DNA of 64,000 bases from Rhizophagus clarus. Its lineage: Eukaryota; Glomeromycota; Glomeromycetes; Glomerales; Glomeraceae. Shown in pieces: positions 1 through 11,798 of the stretch (position 1 is its first letter; the number at the start of each line of letters is the position of its first letter). Both the position numbers and the translations under genes were made by a program. The stretch covers positions 806,001 through 870,000 of the forward strand of contig BLAL01000319.1 of the NCBI GenBank assembly GCA_015698045.1, read 5' to 3'. The notes under the pieces were generated by a model. The model was given only the letters and a program-made list of their open reading frames with translations. It had not been told where the DNA came from and searched no databases.

Positions 1-341
1 TTTGATTAAACCAGCCAACCATTGCAATAATGTTACTAAAGCACCGCCAATAAATAACCACCAATACTAGTACCAGCAGAAACACCACTACAATTATTAC
101 AAGGATTACAAACAGCAGTAGCAACAGCACCACCATATCCACCAACCACCAGCAACAGCAGCAGCACCACTGCCACTACGGGGAGCTAACGAGCTATCTG
201 TTCATTACTATAAAATTTAGCGAAATAGCCTAAATATTTTAATCTACAATATAACTTACTCCGAAATTCCTTGCGTTGATATTTTGAGTTACAAATTAAA
301 AATATCAAAAGTAAAAGAACATTTTTTGATGAAAATTTCAT
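1..341 (-). pseudogene. Frameshifted secreted Gly/Ala-rich protein gene (partial)
   Basis: Exon 1 runs 341 to 260 and encodes a signal-peptide-like start (MKFSSKNVLLLLIFLICNS). It ends at a GTAAGT donor (259-254). The intron closes at an AG near 198 or 208, and the second exon runs off the window edge. The layout matches the intact neighbour at 732-1283: short signal exon, small intron, then a GGT/GCT-rich exon. Here the Gly/Ala reading starts in one frame (about 197-125), then the GGT/GCT codon pattern moves to another frame near 120 because of an extra T. The frame reached by the likely splice stops soon after. A residue block like the neighbour's NELVSR is visible as NEQIAR just after the intron. 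I infer a broken or fast-evolving paralogue in head-to-head orientation. A sequencing error could also explain one frameshift. Confidence 0.5.
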
Positions 342-731
342 TCTTACTAAATTAAAAATTTTTTTTTTTTAAAAAAAATTATTCCACATTATTCTTTCAA
401 AAGATGCACACAAATTGTTCGCATATATGCATAATACCCGAATTGCTGTGGGTCTTAGGGCATGATCATGGGGAAAGTTGGGCATGCGCATGATGAAAGT
501 TGAGGCTGTTGAGCAACCTTTTTGTAACTACGGCGCCCCATACTATGCAGACGGATATTGTCCGAATTAGTTGCAGACGGGCCGGGTATCTAAATTGGGA
601 ATTATTTTTTGTACCTTATGCCAATCCATACTAATATAATGTTGTTTTGTTTCTAACTTCACATGCTACTTTCACTTCTCTCTCACCTTTTATAAAAAAA
701 AAAAAAAATTTGCAAATTCATAAATTACTGT
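342..731. promoter_or_regulatory. Shared divergent upstream region
   Basis: About 390 bases separate the two divergent start codons (341 on -, 732 on +). The region includes a patch at 405-600 clearly richer in G+C than the surroundings, and T/A runs close to both starts. By position it should hold both promoters. I see no named motif that I can support. Confidence 0.4.
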
Positions 732-1283
732 ATGAGTAAGTCACAGAAAATTATTCTTTTACTTTTGGCCTTTTCAATTTTATTAATTTCAACATCAACT
801 CAAGAAATTATTTCATATAGAGCACTATCAGATTCAGAGTAAGTTATAATTATTTGTATATTATAAAGATTATATTGCTATAACGATATATCTTATTAAA
901 ATTTATACAGAAATGAATTAGTATCTCGTGGTAGTTCTGGTGGTGGAGGTGCTGCTGCTGCTGCTGGTAGTGGAGATGTTGCTGCTGCTGGTGGTGGTGG
1001 AGGTGCTGCTACTGCTGTTGGTGGAGGTGCGGCTATTGCTGATGATGGAGGTGCTGCTGCTGTCGGTGGAAAAGGTGCTGCTGCTACTTCTGGTGAAGCT
1101 ACTGCTGCTGCTTCTGGTGATGATATAGGTGCTGCAGCTGTTGCTGGTGGTGGTTGTGCTGTTGCTGCTGGTGGTGGTGGTTTTGTTGCTACTTGTTCTG
1201 ACGGCGTTTCTATTGTTGTTAGCATTTTTAGTTTTTGTCCAGTAGTTTTTACATCTTTTATTATAACTAATGCGGTAATTTAA
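732..1283 (+). CDS. Small secreted Gly/Ala-rich protein, two exons
   Basis: Exon 1 is 732-838 and exon 2 is 911-1283. The intron (839-910) starts GTAAGT and ends TACAG. Spliced length is 159 residues. Residues 1-24 form a signal peptide (MSKSQKIILLLLAFSILLIS, then a Ser/Thr-rich cleavage area). Residues about 45-130 are almost only Gly, Ala and a few Val/Thr/Asp, written mainly with GGT and GCT codons. Three cysteines and a hydrophobic C-terminus (about the last 25 residues, rich in Val, Ile and Phe) follow. The tail could be a GPI-anchor signal or a membrane segment; this is inference. The protein is probably exported to the cell wall or the host interface. Long open frames on both strands here come from the trinucleotide bias; the splice sites and signal peptide decide for this reading. 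A degenerate paralogue lies divergently at 1-341. Function unknown. Confidence 0.75.
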
Positions 1284-3128
1284 ATACTTTTTTATTGTTT
1301 ATGTTTTCCATGTTTTCCACAATCTTTCGGAAATATCTTACTAAATGATTTATTGCAAAGAAAATCATTTTAAAGTTTAAACCATTTGTAATTTATCCAT
1401 TTTTAATAATATTTGTGCACATTTTTATGTTGTGCAATTGTGCACATTCAAAATCTAATGTGCATTGCGCACATATACGTTATGTAGAATTTAATTTAAT
1501 TCGATTTTATTTGCATCTTTTTATAATAAAAAATCAATTCGTTATTATCTATCTAATACATACCTATTCTTTGCAAATCAAAATCACCTAGTTATGATCA
1601 AGGTTTGGTCACGTCAGTCGTATGTATAAAATTGCCGTGTCGCATGTTAAGAAGTATAAATGTATTATCGAGATTATTTTTGAAATCATAATGTATTATC
1701 GAAATCATTAAAAAAATGATAGTTAAAATAATAATAAAAGATTTAAAATACATTGACAAAATCGCTATAATGTATTGTCAGATTTGTAAATAAATTTGTA
1801 AGTGTAAATATTGATACATATTTTTACATTCTAAAATTACAATTGTCCTCATTTGTCATTAAGAATGCAATACAGCATACAAACTTAATATTCTCATTTC
1901 CAAAAGCTCCACCTAAAATCTCCGTAAAATAAAGATAGAAATGTGGTTCTTTAAAAAGAAATACTAGTACTAGTTTCGTTGTTTCAATAAATTTGAAATT
2001 TACCACTCCACTATCCAAAAATTGATCACCAGAACCTACAAAAATGAAGGAAGAATAGGAATTAATTAAAAAAAAAAAGATGCAAGGTGAGATGAAAATG
2101 GTTTAGAGAAAGATAAGGAATTTTATATGGTTTCTCCATTGGGTTTTATCATTTAGTTAGGTTACCATTGTTTGCCCTATGAAAAATAATCATTTAACTT
2201 TGTATGATTTTTGTACAAGTCCGTGTGAAAATCATACAATTTTTGCAGATTTGGATAAAAATATTCAATATAACATTTTTAATGTATTAAAAATATATGA
2301 TGTTTGCATAATTTAAATGAAATGTATGATTTACATATGATTTTGTATGTGATTTATAACTAAATTTTAGTATATGATTATTGTATGATAATTATACAAT
2401 TTTACAAATTTTTAAGAATAATCAAGTTTATAAATCTGTATTGATTCGGTATATGATTTATGTATGGTTAATTTAGCATATAATTATTGTACAATTTTAC
2501 AAATAATCATTTTTGCATTTATATAACTAAGTTGCAGTCTCCAACCTGAAACTTATTTTATTTTACTATAATATCTAATTTCCAACATAAGCACTCTAAA
2601 CAAACAGTAATCAATTAGTTTTGTAAAATAGAAATAAATAAAAATAAATATTTATAAATATTTTTTTTTACTTTTTCTTTTCTACTAGATTATTGTTCTT
2701 TATTAAAAGACAAATAAATAATTTTAAACTGATAAAAAAAAAACGTATCTGATATTGTATATAAAAATGATTGACCCAGTTTATACCAGATTTTCTCAAA
2801 AATCTTGCATGTGAAAAATCATGTGACTAATATACTATAAACAAAAACACACATTCTTTTGCAAAAATTCTATAATAATAGAAAAAGATGATGTTGAGTG
2901 TTTAGGATGTATGGTTGAAAATTAATTCTGCTATTTATTTTTATTTGTTGAATTATATAGTATGTTAAAAACATTATATTATATTTTTACAATTTTACAA
3001 CAAAAAGTTAACTATTAAAATAGCATGACTTATTTATATTTAACCTTTATTCTATTTGCAATCTGTTTAAACAAATTTAAGTCCACATAATATTTTCAAA
3101 TTATTAGTTTTTTTTGAAATACTATATT
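1284..3128. other. Non-coding AT-rich stretch
   Basis: No convincing gene. Around 1415-1480 the hexamer TGTGCA/TGCACA recurs several times in about 65 bases. Short open frames such as 1824-2018 (-) have no recognisable content. A repeat-like zone at 2180-2530 is listed separately. Confidence 0.5.
2180..2530. repeat. Dispersed TGTATGATT / AATCATACA motif cluster
   Basis: A block of about 350 bases contains at least eight near copies of (T)GTATGATT or its complement at irregular spacing. Its left edge (CCCTATGAAAAATAAT) resembles the terminus of the element at 35236. No matching right terminus is seen, so it may be a decayed non-autonomous transposon. Confidence 0.35.
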
Positions 3129-3130
3129 TA

Positions 3131-3430
3131 CAGCTAATTGCAAAATTATGCGACCACCTTATGATTTTTTAATTTGAAAAATTGGTATTTTGAATTTTTT
3201 AAAAATCAGTAACAAATCAAGTTTAAAATGACTATTTTGGCAATAACTCTAACTTCTCAAAATTAATAAAGATTTCAAAGTAGTTTATTTATATTGAATA
3301 TGTGATGTACTTCTATTTTTATCTTAATGAGTTAAATAAACAGGTTTTTAACTTGAATTTTTAGTGATTTTTAAATATCAAATTTTCAAATTAAGAATCA
3401 TAAGTGGTCGTGCAATTTTACAATTAGTTG
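3131..3430. mobile_element. 300-bp MITE with TA target duplication (Tc1/mariner type)
   Basis: Imperfect terminal inverted repeats of about 85 bases face each other, beginning CAGCTAATTGCAAAATT at 3131 and CAACTAATTGTAAAATT on the opposite strand from 3430. Both ends are bordered by TA (3129-3130 and 3431-3432). A Tc1/mariner target duplication is TA, and the terminal CA fits. The centre (about 3216-3345) is AT-rich and codes for nothing, so the element is non-autonomous. Confidence 0.85.
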
Positions 3431-3432
3431 TA

Positions 3433-5443
3433 ATTGCACTTTTTAAGGAATATTTTAAATATTTTAAAATATATATTTTATGAATAAATTTGAATGATAC
3501 AAGAAGGTGATATTTTATGTATCTATTATAACAAAATAAGAACAAATAAATGTGCAAAAAAAAATGTTATAGGTTATTGGTAGTGGCTTATTATTAATAT
3601 CTTGTTAGATATAGTAGGACAATGCAATGCTTATTGTCATTTAATGTATTTACTGTAATTTGGTAAAAACAAAATAAAATGAAATAAAAAATTTAATTTT
3701 CGCAAGTTTGCTAACTCAGCTAACATATTTAATTTAAATAATTCATAAAGGCAATGATATATATTACTTAATATCAGTTTAATATAAGGCCTTACCCACC
3801 CCCATGTAAGATTTTATATAACCAATTAAATTATAGTATAAAGTCATATATAGGTGTAAAAATAATTCTTACGTGACAGACACTAAACGTAGCACTAAAA
3901 ACAACTACCAAAATAACAATTCTCTTGCACGTATTAAGGATCCGTCCATGGTTCATGCATTTATAATATAAATAAAACTTACAGTTACAAAGCAACTAAA
4001 GTTACGCATACTTACCATATTCTTCCGATTTTAAGCACCATCCTTTTAATTCCAAAATGATAAATTTAAAATATATCTAGGAATAGTCATGGGTGGTTGG
4101 AGAACGAAATCATGAAAGATTTTAACAATAAGATTTTAATATAATGCACTAGATAAAATTTAGGGCAATGACATTTATTACATAATTTTTTAGGGAGTGG
4201 GGTTAGAAAAAATCTTATGTTATATTTTATCGAATATTTATTAATTCACAAAAAAATTTATTTAATTTTTTTAAGTCTCTTATTGTAAGATAATATGGAA
4301 CTATTTTGATAAGAAATGTTGATTAGTATAAGTTTTTTTTTAGTAGTATTTAATCACACGCGTTCGTATTTATAGTACAAGTTTCTATAAGCTACGTGAA
4401 TCCCATTAAATATTTATTTCTACACTTAGTTTTTATTTTTTTTTTGAAAGAAATCATTTGTTGTTTTCAGTCCCTACTTCCTACGTTGAATGTGCCCATC
4501 AATTTTAAATGCTCCTTCGTAATTTGCTAATTGTTTCAATTTATTCAGAACTGAACAATAAAATATGATTATTCTTAATCTTTTTATTTCTCGATTTTAA
4601 AATTTTTCTCTAAAATGTTAACATTTAATATCTCCCTTTTCTCTACTATTGACAATATCATTTTGTTAGTTGATTCCACTTAATGTCTTACTGAAATCCT
4701 TACTGAAACTCTAAGACAAGAAACTGAAGAGACTCGCGTATCAAAAAAATCCAGAAGCTATCTATAAAAAGAGAAACTGAAACGTTAATAAATGTTTCGT
4801 CAATGAAAATATGAAAGGAATACACCTTTCCCTCCCTTTCCTACAAAATTCGATGCATTTTTTGGCTGACTAAATAGAAACCTGAATTCCTAAGTGCTCA
4901 AAGATCAAAATGAAAGATTAGTATTGGCTGAAGACAAAAAAAAATTTAACAACCCAAAAATTCATTTGCATTCCAAATGAGTATACAACTTTTTCGCATT
5001 GGAAAAATGTTTGTTTAGTATAGGTTAAGGGAAGGTTTAAAGAGAGGAGTAAATAAATAAAGGGGAAGAGAAGAAAGGTGGAGTGAAAGGAAGAAGGAGA
5101 AAGAAGAACAAAAGAGAGGGCGAGAAAAGGGAAAAAAATGAAAGACGGAGAATCAAAACAAAGAAGGGAAAGAAAAATTTCGAAGGAGGGAAGCAGGAAA
5201 AAGTGAAAAACTTTAACAGTTGATGAACGAACTGCGGATTATCATTAATATTGTGTCACGTGATGCATGTGATGATCAATTTGATATAAATAAAGGGCAT
5301 TTTTTCGAAATAATTTTTTTCATTTTTTATTATTTGGTATATAAATTAATTATTACACATAAAAGTGATGTATATGTATATTAATATATTACATAAATAT
5401 ATTAATTTTACTAATAAAATTATATTAAATATCAGTATCTTTC
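3433..5443. other. Non-coding stretch
   Basis: No gene supported. Two similar short blocks occur near 3750 and 4165 (GCAATGA...ATTACnTAAT followed by TTAGGG- or CTTACCC-type sequence). A long purine-only strand at 5027-5210 is listed separately. Confidence 0.5.
5027..5210 (+). repeat. Polypurine tract
   Basis: About 180 bases on the + strand are over 85-90% A and G (mixtures of GAAAG, GGAG and AAGAA) with few pyrimidines. It lies about 230 bases downstream of the stop codon of the bromodomain gene. Such tracts can form triplex or other non-B DNA; no role is shown here. Confidence 0.7.
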
Positions 5444-6854
5444 TTAAATTCTTTGTATTTTTCTATTCCACTTGGTATTAAAAGTATTTTTAAACATTAT
5501 AGCTAAATTATAAAATGCGCCACCATCACTATTAATATCATAATATATAGAATTATTAGCAATTAATAAATCAATATCTTCCTTAAATTTTTCTGCATCT
5601 GAATATTGATTATTTTCTAATTTTGATTTAATAGTAAATAAATCTATTTGATTACTTATAATATCAAAATAATCTGGATTCAATTCTTTAGTATATTTAT
5701 AAAATGGAAAAGAAAAAGGTTTTCTTATAAGTTCACAAAGAATTTCATAACAGAATAATAAATTTGGATCAATAATTTTAGGAAGATCATGAATCTTGAT
5801 AGTTTTTTTTGTGTAAGTTGCGCCAGGTATTAGATTTTCTTTCTTATATTTTTTGATTAATTCCTGCCAGTATATTTGGAAAAATTTCTCATATTGTAAA
5901 TGTTCTTTATTTAACTATTCAATTAAAAAAATTTGTTTAGGATTAATGAAGTACATTAATCTAATTAAAATTTATTAAACATATTATTTTAAAGAAATTT
6001 TTATACATACCTTTTCTTTTAAAATATCAAATGTATTTTTCTTGTTTAACTTTGAATTTTCCACTTCTTCTAAAAATTTAAGTGCCCAATAATCATCAAA
6101 GGTCTTCCAGTTTGAAAATGATAATGATGAAATAAATGATAATGATGAAATAAAAATAACATCATAATGTAAAATTAAAAATTCATGATATGATATATTA
6201 GTATGCTTTTCCTTTATATAAGAGATAATAACTAAAGATTAAAGATTAGTAAGCGACTGATGAGAATTATAAGTCAAAAATCATAAATTGAAACTTACTG
6301 TCTTGACCAAGATATTTGTTAGTTACAGCATTTATTTGGGTGTATTGATTAAAAAATTGATGAGATAGACGCGTATTGTTAAGTGCAATAAGTTCATTCA
6401 TATAATTTTCATCATCATCCGTATTATTGGATTCATCTGTATTATTAATTTCATTTATATTGTTAAGAACATCAAAATAATTAAGTTCATCCATATCATT
6501 GAGTTCATCTGTATTTCCATCCATATTGAATAAAGTAATATAATCATCAAAATAACTGTCAAGCTCATCAATACTAGTAGATCCATCTGTATTATTAATT
6601 TGATCCATGTTATTAATTTCATCTGTGCTGTTAAGTTCATCCATATTAAATTCATCCATACTGCTAAGTGCATCCGTGTTGTTAAGCATTTCATCTATAT
6701 TAAATTCATCCATGTTGGAATCTACATTGTTTTCATCCATATTGTCAAGTTCAACTATGTTGAATTCACCCATGCTGGAATCTGCATTGTTGAGTTCATC
6801 CATATTGTTTTCATCCATATTATTAAGCTCATCTATGTTGTTGGTTGAGTTCAT
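5444..6854 (-). CDS. Bromodomain protein with Asn/Asp/Met-rich N-terminus, three exons
   Basis: Exons are 6854-6299, 6231-6011 and 5914-5444. Donors are GTAAGT at 6298 and GTATGT at 6010, and acceptors end TTTAG and AATAG. All phases fit and the protein is 415 residues. Residues 1-150 are an irregular MDELNN/MDENN-type repeat rich in Asn, Asp and Met, probably disordered. Residues about 305-410 form a bromodomain (FCYEILCELIRKPFSFPF... then PDYFDII, LFTIKSKL, F-x2-D and TFNTKW). In other bromodomains this fold binds acetyl-lysine on histones. Here the PMD motif reads QID (348-350), and Tyr384 sits where the anchoring Asn of YN normally is, so binding may be weak or altered. The start is the first ATG of the first exon. 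No paired domain (PHD, ET or AAA) is visible. A tandem repeat precedes the gene. Confidence 0.85.
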
Positions 6855-6877
6855 TTTGAATATTCTTAGAATATATA

Positions 6878-6955
6878 TTTAAGAAAGAATATTTAAGAAA
6901 GAATATTTAAAAAAGTATATTTAAGAAAGTATATTTAAGAAAGTATATTTAAATT
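6878..6955. repeat. 16-bp tandem repeat upstream of the bromodomain gene
   Basis: Five imperfect copies of a unit close to TATATTTAAGAAAG(AA) lie about 25-100 bases upstream of the start codon at 6854, so within the likely promoter or 5' leader. Confidence 0.8.
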
Positions 6956-9900
6956 TTTTTTTTTATTTCTAGAAATTGTGAAATGTGATATGGAAGGACC
7001 TTTAAATAAAAAATGATGGATAAAAATTGGCACAACATGGGTAATTATTATAATTACATTTAACTATTAATAACAATTATGACTCAATATAATATTTGTA
7101 TGAGTATTTGACACAAATGATTTTTTTCTAAGTAAACATTTATTGTTATGAAACATGATTTATATATAATGTTTGAATTAAGTCAGTTTAATTTCAATTT
7201 AAACTGAATCATCAGTAAGTTTAATTTATTATTAACTGAAATAATTATTGGTTTCAGTTATTATTGGTTTAAAATTAAAATTAAATATTTTAAATACTTG
7301 ATTTTAATTAAATAATTTAGCTAATAAGAAGTTTTTGATAGGTTTCATTAAATTTGATAAGTTTGTCAGTATCAGGAAAATTTCACTAAGTTTTGGAGTT
7401 AATTTTTGGTGAAACATGATCAATTAGTAATCTGTAATAAGATAATTAATTGTATTTTTATAATCACTGTGACAGGGGGTTTACTGGTTAAGAGTAAATT
7501 TATTTAAACACATGTGAGTCATGAACTAATACGTAAGTAAATATTTTTTTGTTAAATATTTTTTTGTGTAAAATTGATTACATGATGAAACAAACAGTAC
7601 CTTAGAATTTCATAGCTATGCACACTAGAGGCCTGCATGGGCCGAAAATAAGCGTCCAAAATTCAACTCAAACCCGGACACACTTTTTCTTAAATAATGA
7701 TCTTGTAATATTTATTATTTAATAATAAACGGAAAATTCTATTAATTTATTAGGACAAATTCTTTTTTTTCTACTTACTCGTCCAAAATCTATCAGTAAA
7801 ATTATTATGCAGCATTGTGGGTTTCCCCTATAGAAGTCGAAAATGGATCAATGCAATATTTTGCTATTATTTACATATATTAGGCTAGTAACTATCACGC
7901 TTGGCACCATCCGTATTATCAAAATTTTCTTATGTTTTTTTCTTATTATTTTCTTATTATCACTCTGCTTGGTCAAGCAATGCGCGGGTTTATGAACAGC
8001 TTTGAAGGATTGTAAATAGATGATTGGGCTCATTATCAGTTCAGATTCACCAATTTGCATGAGATCTGATGACAATAATAAAGGATATAGATGGTGGTAA
8101 GGGATATTTTATAGTGGGATATATAAATAATATAAACATTAATAAATTTTATCTGTATAATGATAAATAATAAAAATAAAAACCTCAAGCGATCACCATA
8201 AATCGATTATAAATCGGCATATTACGTCATCAATCTGCACGGTTAAATTTTCGTATAATGTTTGCATTAACAATAAACTAATTATAACTTCCAAGTCCAA
8301 ATCTGATGTGATATATTCTTTGATATTCCTTAATTGTTTTAGTAAAACAAACAGTTAGAAATAACTGCAGGGTGTGTGTCTGGCAAATAGCAATAAATTG
8401 GGTGACTTCTTGCCCAATACTTCTTATTCGGTATCATTCACCAAAAATCTTTTCACGGCATGCGAAGTGCAAATAAAGAAAATAAATAACTATTGTTAAC
8501 AGTTATTATAAACATACAAATAAAGAATCTATAAAATAAAAAGGAAATTTTCTATAATTCAAATATTTAATTATTATTATGCCTTATAATATGCAAATTT
8601 AGACAATTTGCAAGTATTTCCAATAATTTTATATCTTTACAAATATTACTATCTTTCTTTTGCCAGATAGATTATCCTTTTCATCCGTTTCTGAAATTTT
8701 GGGGGGAGTGATATGCACCATTATTAAGGACTGGCTGCAGGTGTTCGTCATTGAATTTCCGAATATAGTAACATAATAAATACCATATCTTGTGAATTTT
8801 ACTTTCAACATGTAAAAAGCTTAATAATTCCTTCAAGAGTATATAATTTTGTGTACATTCTTAATCAACAGTTTGTAGTGTTTGAATATAATTTTTCAGA
8901 TAAGTTATCATGACACAGTTAATTCTATTAATATTATTAATCACAAATATATCCAATTTAAGTTTAAATATTGAATTTTCAAATTCTATTAAAATTTCTC
9001 TTTTGAAGCAATTAGGAAGAATTTTTACTAAAATTTCTAGTAGCAAAAATAGAAATATATGCAATTCTAAAGACATAATAAATAAATAATCAATAGTAAT
9101 TAGACTACATAAGAATAACTATACTTATATTAGTAATTAGTTAATAGAATGGTTATTACGCTAGGCTTAATGCTTGAGCATATACAATTATCCGATTGTT
9201 CCCTTTATCATCTAATTATGTCTATTGTTCTTACAGTAAATGTGAACTGTTTGCCAAAATATGACGACAAAATTATGTTTAATAAAGTAACATTGGCTGA
9301 TATTTGACAGTTATTGCGCTATTATAATAATTTACTGAAATATGATCTATTACTATATAAGGTGTATATACTTTCTGTGTTGTTGTTATCATCATAAATC
9401 ACAAATACTTAAGGTTATTATAGTAATAAAATTATTTTTTTACATATATTAGCTCATAAAATGCTATATTAAGTAATAAAATGTATTAATTATGATAATG
9501 TTTTGTCTAATATTTGATAGCTATATGTCGAGTCTATTAAATTGTCAATTTGTAATATCACCAGTAATATTGGTATTAAAGTATAGAACCTTAGATATTT
9601 TATCTTCGATTGATTCGTCTAAAACAATGGTACTATTGCGAGACATTATTATCTATAAGATAAAGACTTAAATAAGACATAAGATATATTAAAATGAGTA
9701 ATTATTATTTATTTCTAATTTCAGTAATAAAAAGTATAAAGTGACAAAAGATATTTAAACACAGGCAAAGGCGAATAGAATGAAATTTAAATGAGAAAAA
9801 AAAAAGAGATTTAGATGTTACACCGATACGAGAAAGTGGCTATGCGGTATGGTAGGATAGATCTATTTGATTGACCAATAAATATTGTGTAGCACGTGTT

Positions 9901-10473
9901 ATGCATCGGGATGACTTAAAACCTTTAGTAGTTTAGCAACAATCGTCCTTTACCGGATATGAAATATTTATGGTTTTACTTTCAATATTAAAGAAAGAAA
10001 AAAGTAAAAAAAAAAAAAAAAATACAAACGAAAGAGAGAGAGAGCAAACGAGAAGCGACTTAATTTTATTTTTATTTTAAAGGCGACATGGGTTGGCTTA
10101 ATTTCATTTTTATTTTACTTTTACAGGAGGGTACCACTAAAACAGTTACACAATCACAAGTACAAAATACAGTTAAAACTCTCGCCATAAGAGAAGCCCT
10201 AGATATATATATATAAAATCGTTTCAACAATATATTAAATATAAATTTATATTCGAGTGTTTTTATTATGAATAATTTGCATTTAATTCTATTAATCTAT
10301 TTAATTTTTAATTAGTTTGATTAAATTTAATACCTCGTAATAATATAAATGTAAACTTATTATTAATATTGAGTTTTGGTAAAATCAATTCTTGTAGAAT
10401 CTACAAAATAAAAATAATGTCATGTATTAATATTAATAAAAAATTGATTTAAATTATTATTATAATAATTATG
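6956..10473. other. 3.5-kb non-coding stretch
   Basis: No gene, RNA gene or transposon end that I can support. It holds low-complexity AT sequence, a short (GA)n run near 10030-10050, and two similar copies of CTTAATTTTATTTTTATTTTA at about 10058 and 10098 separated by a GGCGACATGGGTTGG segment. Short open frames at 7848-8075, 8629-8811 and 8861-9076 (all -) show no family features. Confidence 0.5.
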
Positions 10474-11798
10474 TTACCCAGAATATCCTATTTCAAGCAA
10501 ATCATTATCATTGCTAGGTTCTGGAAGATTTTTAAAATCCAAAATTCTACTTGTATAAACCGCTTGAGGATGTGTCACATATGAAATAATAAACCATTAG
10601 ATGATGAAGGTAAAGATGTTGCCGAAGAACATAGCTTTTTATTAATTTCGTCTGTTTCTTGGATCTGTTCAAGAATAGGGTCTTCATTGTTGTAATGGTA
10701 TAAGCTATAAAATAATTTCTGTAGTACACCTGCTTTAGGTCGTTTTGACGGGTCTGCATCCAAACATTGATTAATTATATCTAAAATTAGTGGAGGAATT
10801 TTATAATTAGTCATTGGTCTCAAACCTTGACAAATTCTAATAGCTAAGAATTCATAATGGGCCATATCATAATAAGGAGGCAATCCTGTACAAATTTTAT
10901 GTGCAATAATTCCAAAATCATAAATATCACTTGCTTGAGTATACACTTTTCCTCTTAAAACTTCAGGAGCCACATAAGCTAATACTCCATATATTTTTTT
11001 GTTATTAATTTGAGAAAACTCAACATTTGCTGGTTGACATAATCTCAGATCAGTGATATAAGCAGACTTGAGATAATCACTTAATAAATTACCACAATGG
11101 AAATCATGATGAATTAATCCATTATTATGAATATTTTTAAGACCATATAAAATAGCTTGTAATATATATAACTTATCCTTCCAATTTAATAAGTTGAAAT
11201 TATTATTTAAATGTTGTCTTAAACTACCTTTTTTCAATTCAATTACCATTATAAAATTATTTGTCTTTGGTTCTTAGGTAATACCAAATCAATGAACTAT
11301 CCAATTACTAGATCCACTGCATGCTAAAAAATGTAACCTAACCTAAAATAAATTATTATAATTAATTTTGCGTTCATGATATTCAAATTTAGAGGATAAT
11401 ATTTTATCTCTTTTAAAAATTCAGCTGAAATATCTTGCGAGTTATGTAAACAATTTTAAAGCAACCTTCATTTCTGTAATTCTTTTCCATTGTTTATTCT
11501 CATAATCCAAATCTTCAATATATCCATCCTTCCAAATTGTATTTATAAATAGTTCCACACCGTCTTTAGCCAGATATTCAATATTCTTAAATCTATCACA
11601 TTCAATCCATTCTAATGCTTCATAGGGATCTCTACCAATCAATTGCGTTATCTGAATAAATTCATCAACTTCATGATTTCCACTTGTCCAATTTTTGAAA
11701 TTTTGTTGGAAATGTTTAGTAATACATGGCTTACACCATTCACTTTCATGATTCTTGCTGGTATTAGGCTGCCTACATTCTTTACATAAACCATACAT
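10474..11798 (-). pseudogene. Zinc-ribbon TKL-like protein kinase pseudogene
   Basis: The gene starts at 11798 with a zinc ribbon (CKECRQ...WCKPC), then NFKNWTSGN..VDEFIQ and EWI-x-CDRF, the front module of the local kinase family. The VALK region (near 11455) is followed at once by a one-base insertion; the expected CLHNSQDISAEFLKEI continues in another frame. After the intron region, the segment before the hinge carries a TGA and a TAA in frame. The C-lobe (11249-10577) is well kept, with HHDFHCGN for HRDFHxxN, TDLRL for DFG, an APE segment and a complete helical half. A second frameshift near 10580 hides the family tail (THPQAVYTSR...), which then reads to TAA at 10474. With two frameshifts and two stops it is very likely dead, though part could still be transcribed. 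Confidence 0.85.

Noticed and set aside
928..1128. Leu/Val-rich plus-strand frame
   Set aside because: Wrong frame of the same trinucleotide-biased exon.
896..1225. Pro/Ala-rich open frame on the minus strand
   Set aside because: It is the complement of the GGT/GCT-rich exon. The plus strand has a signal-peptide exon, a proper intron and a continuous frame; the minus frame has none of these.
2180..2530. A complete transposon
   Set aside because: Only one plausible end; the other end and target duplication are missing, so it is kept as a repeat of low confidence.
6455..6882. Several overlapping open frames on both strands
   Set aside because: Shadows of the MDELNN-type repeat exon of the bromodomain gene.
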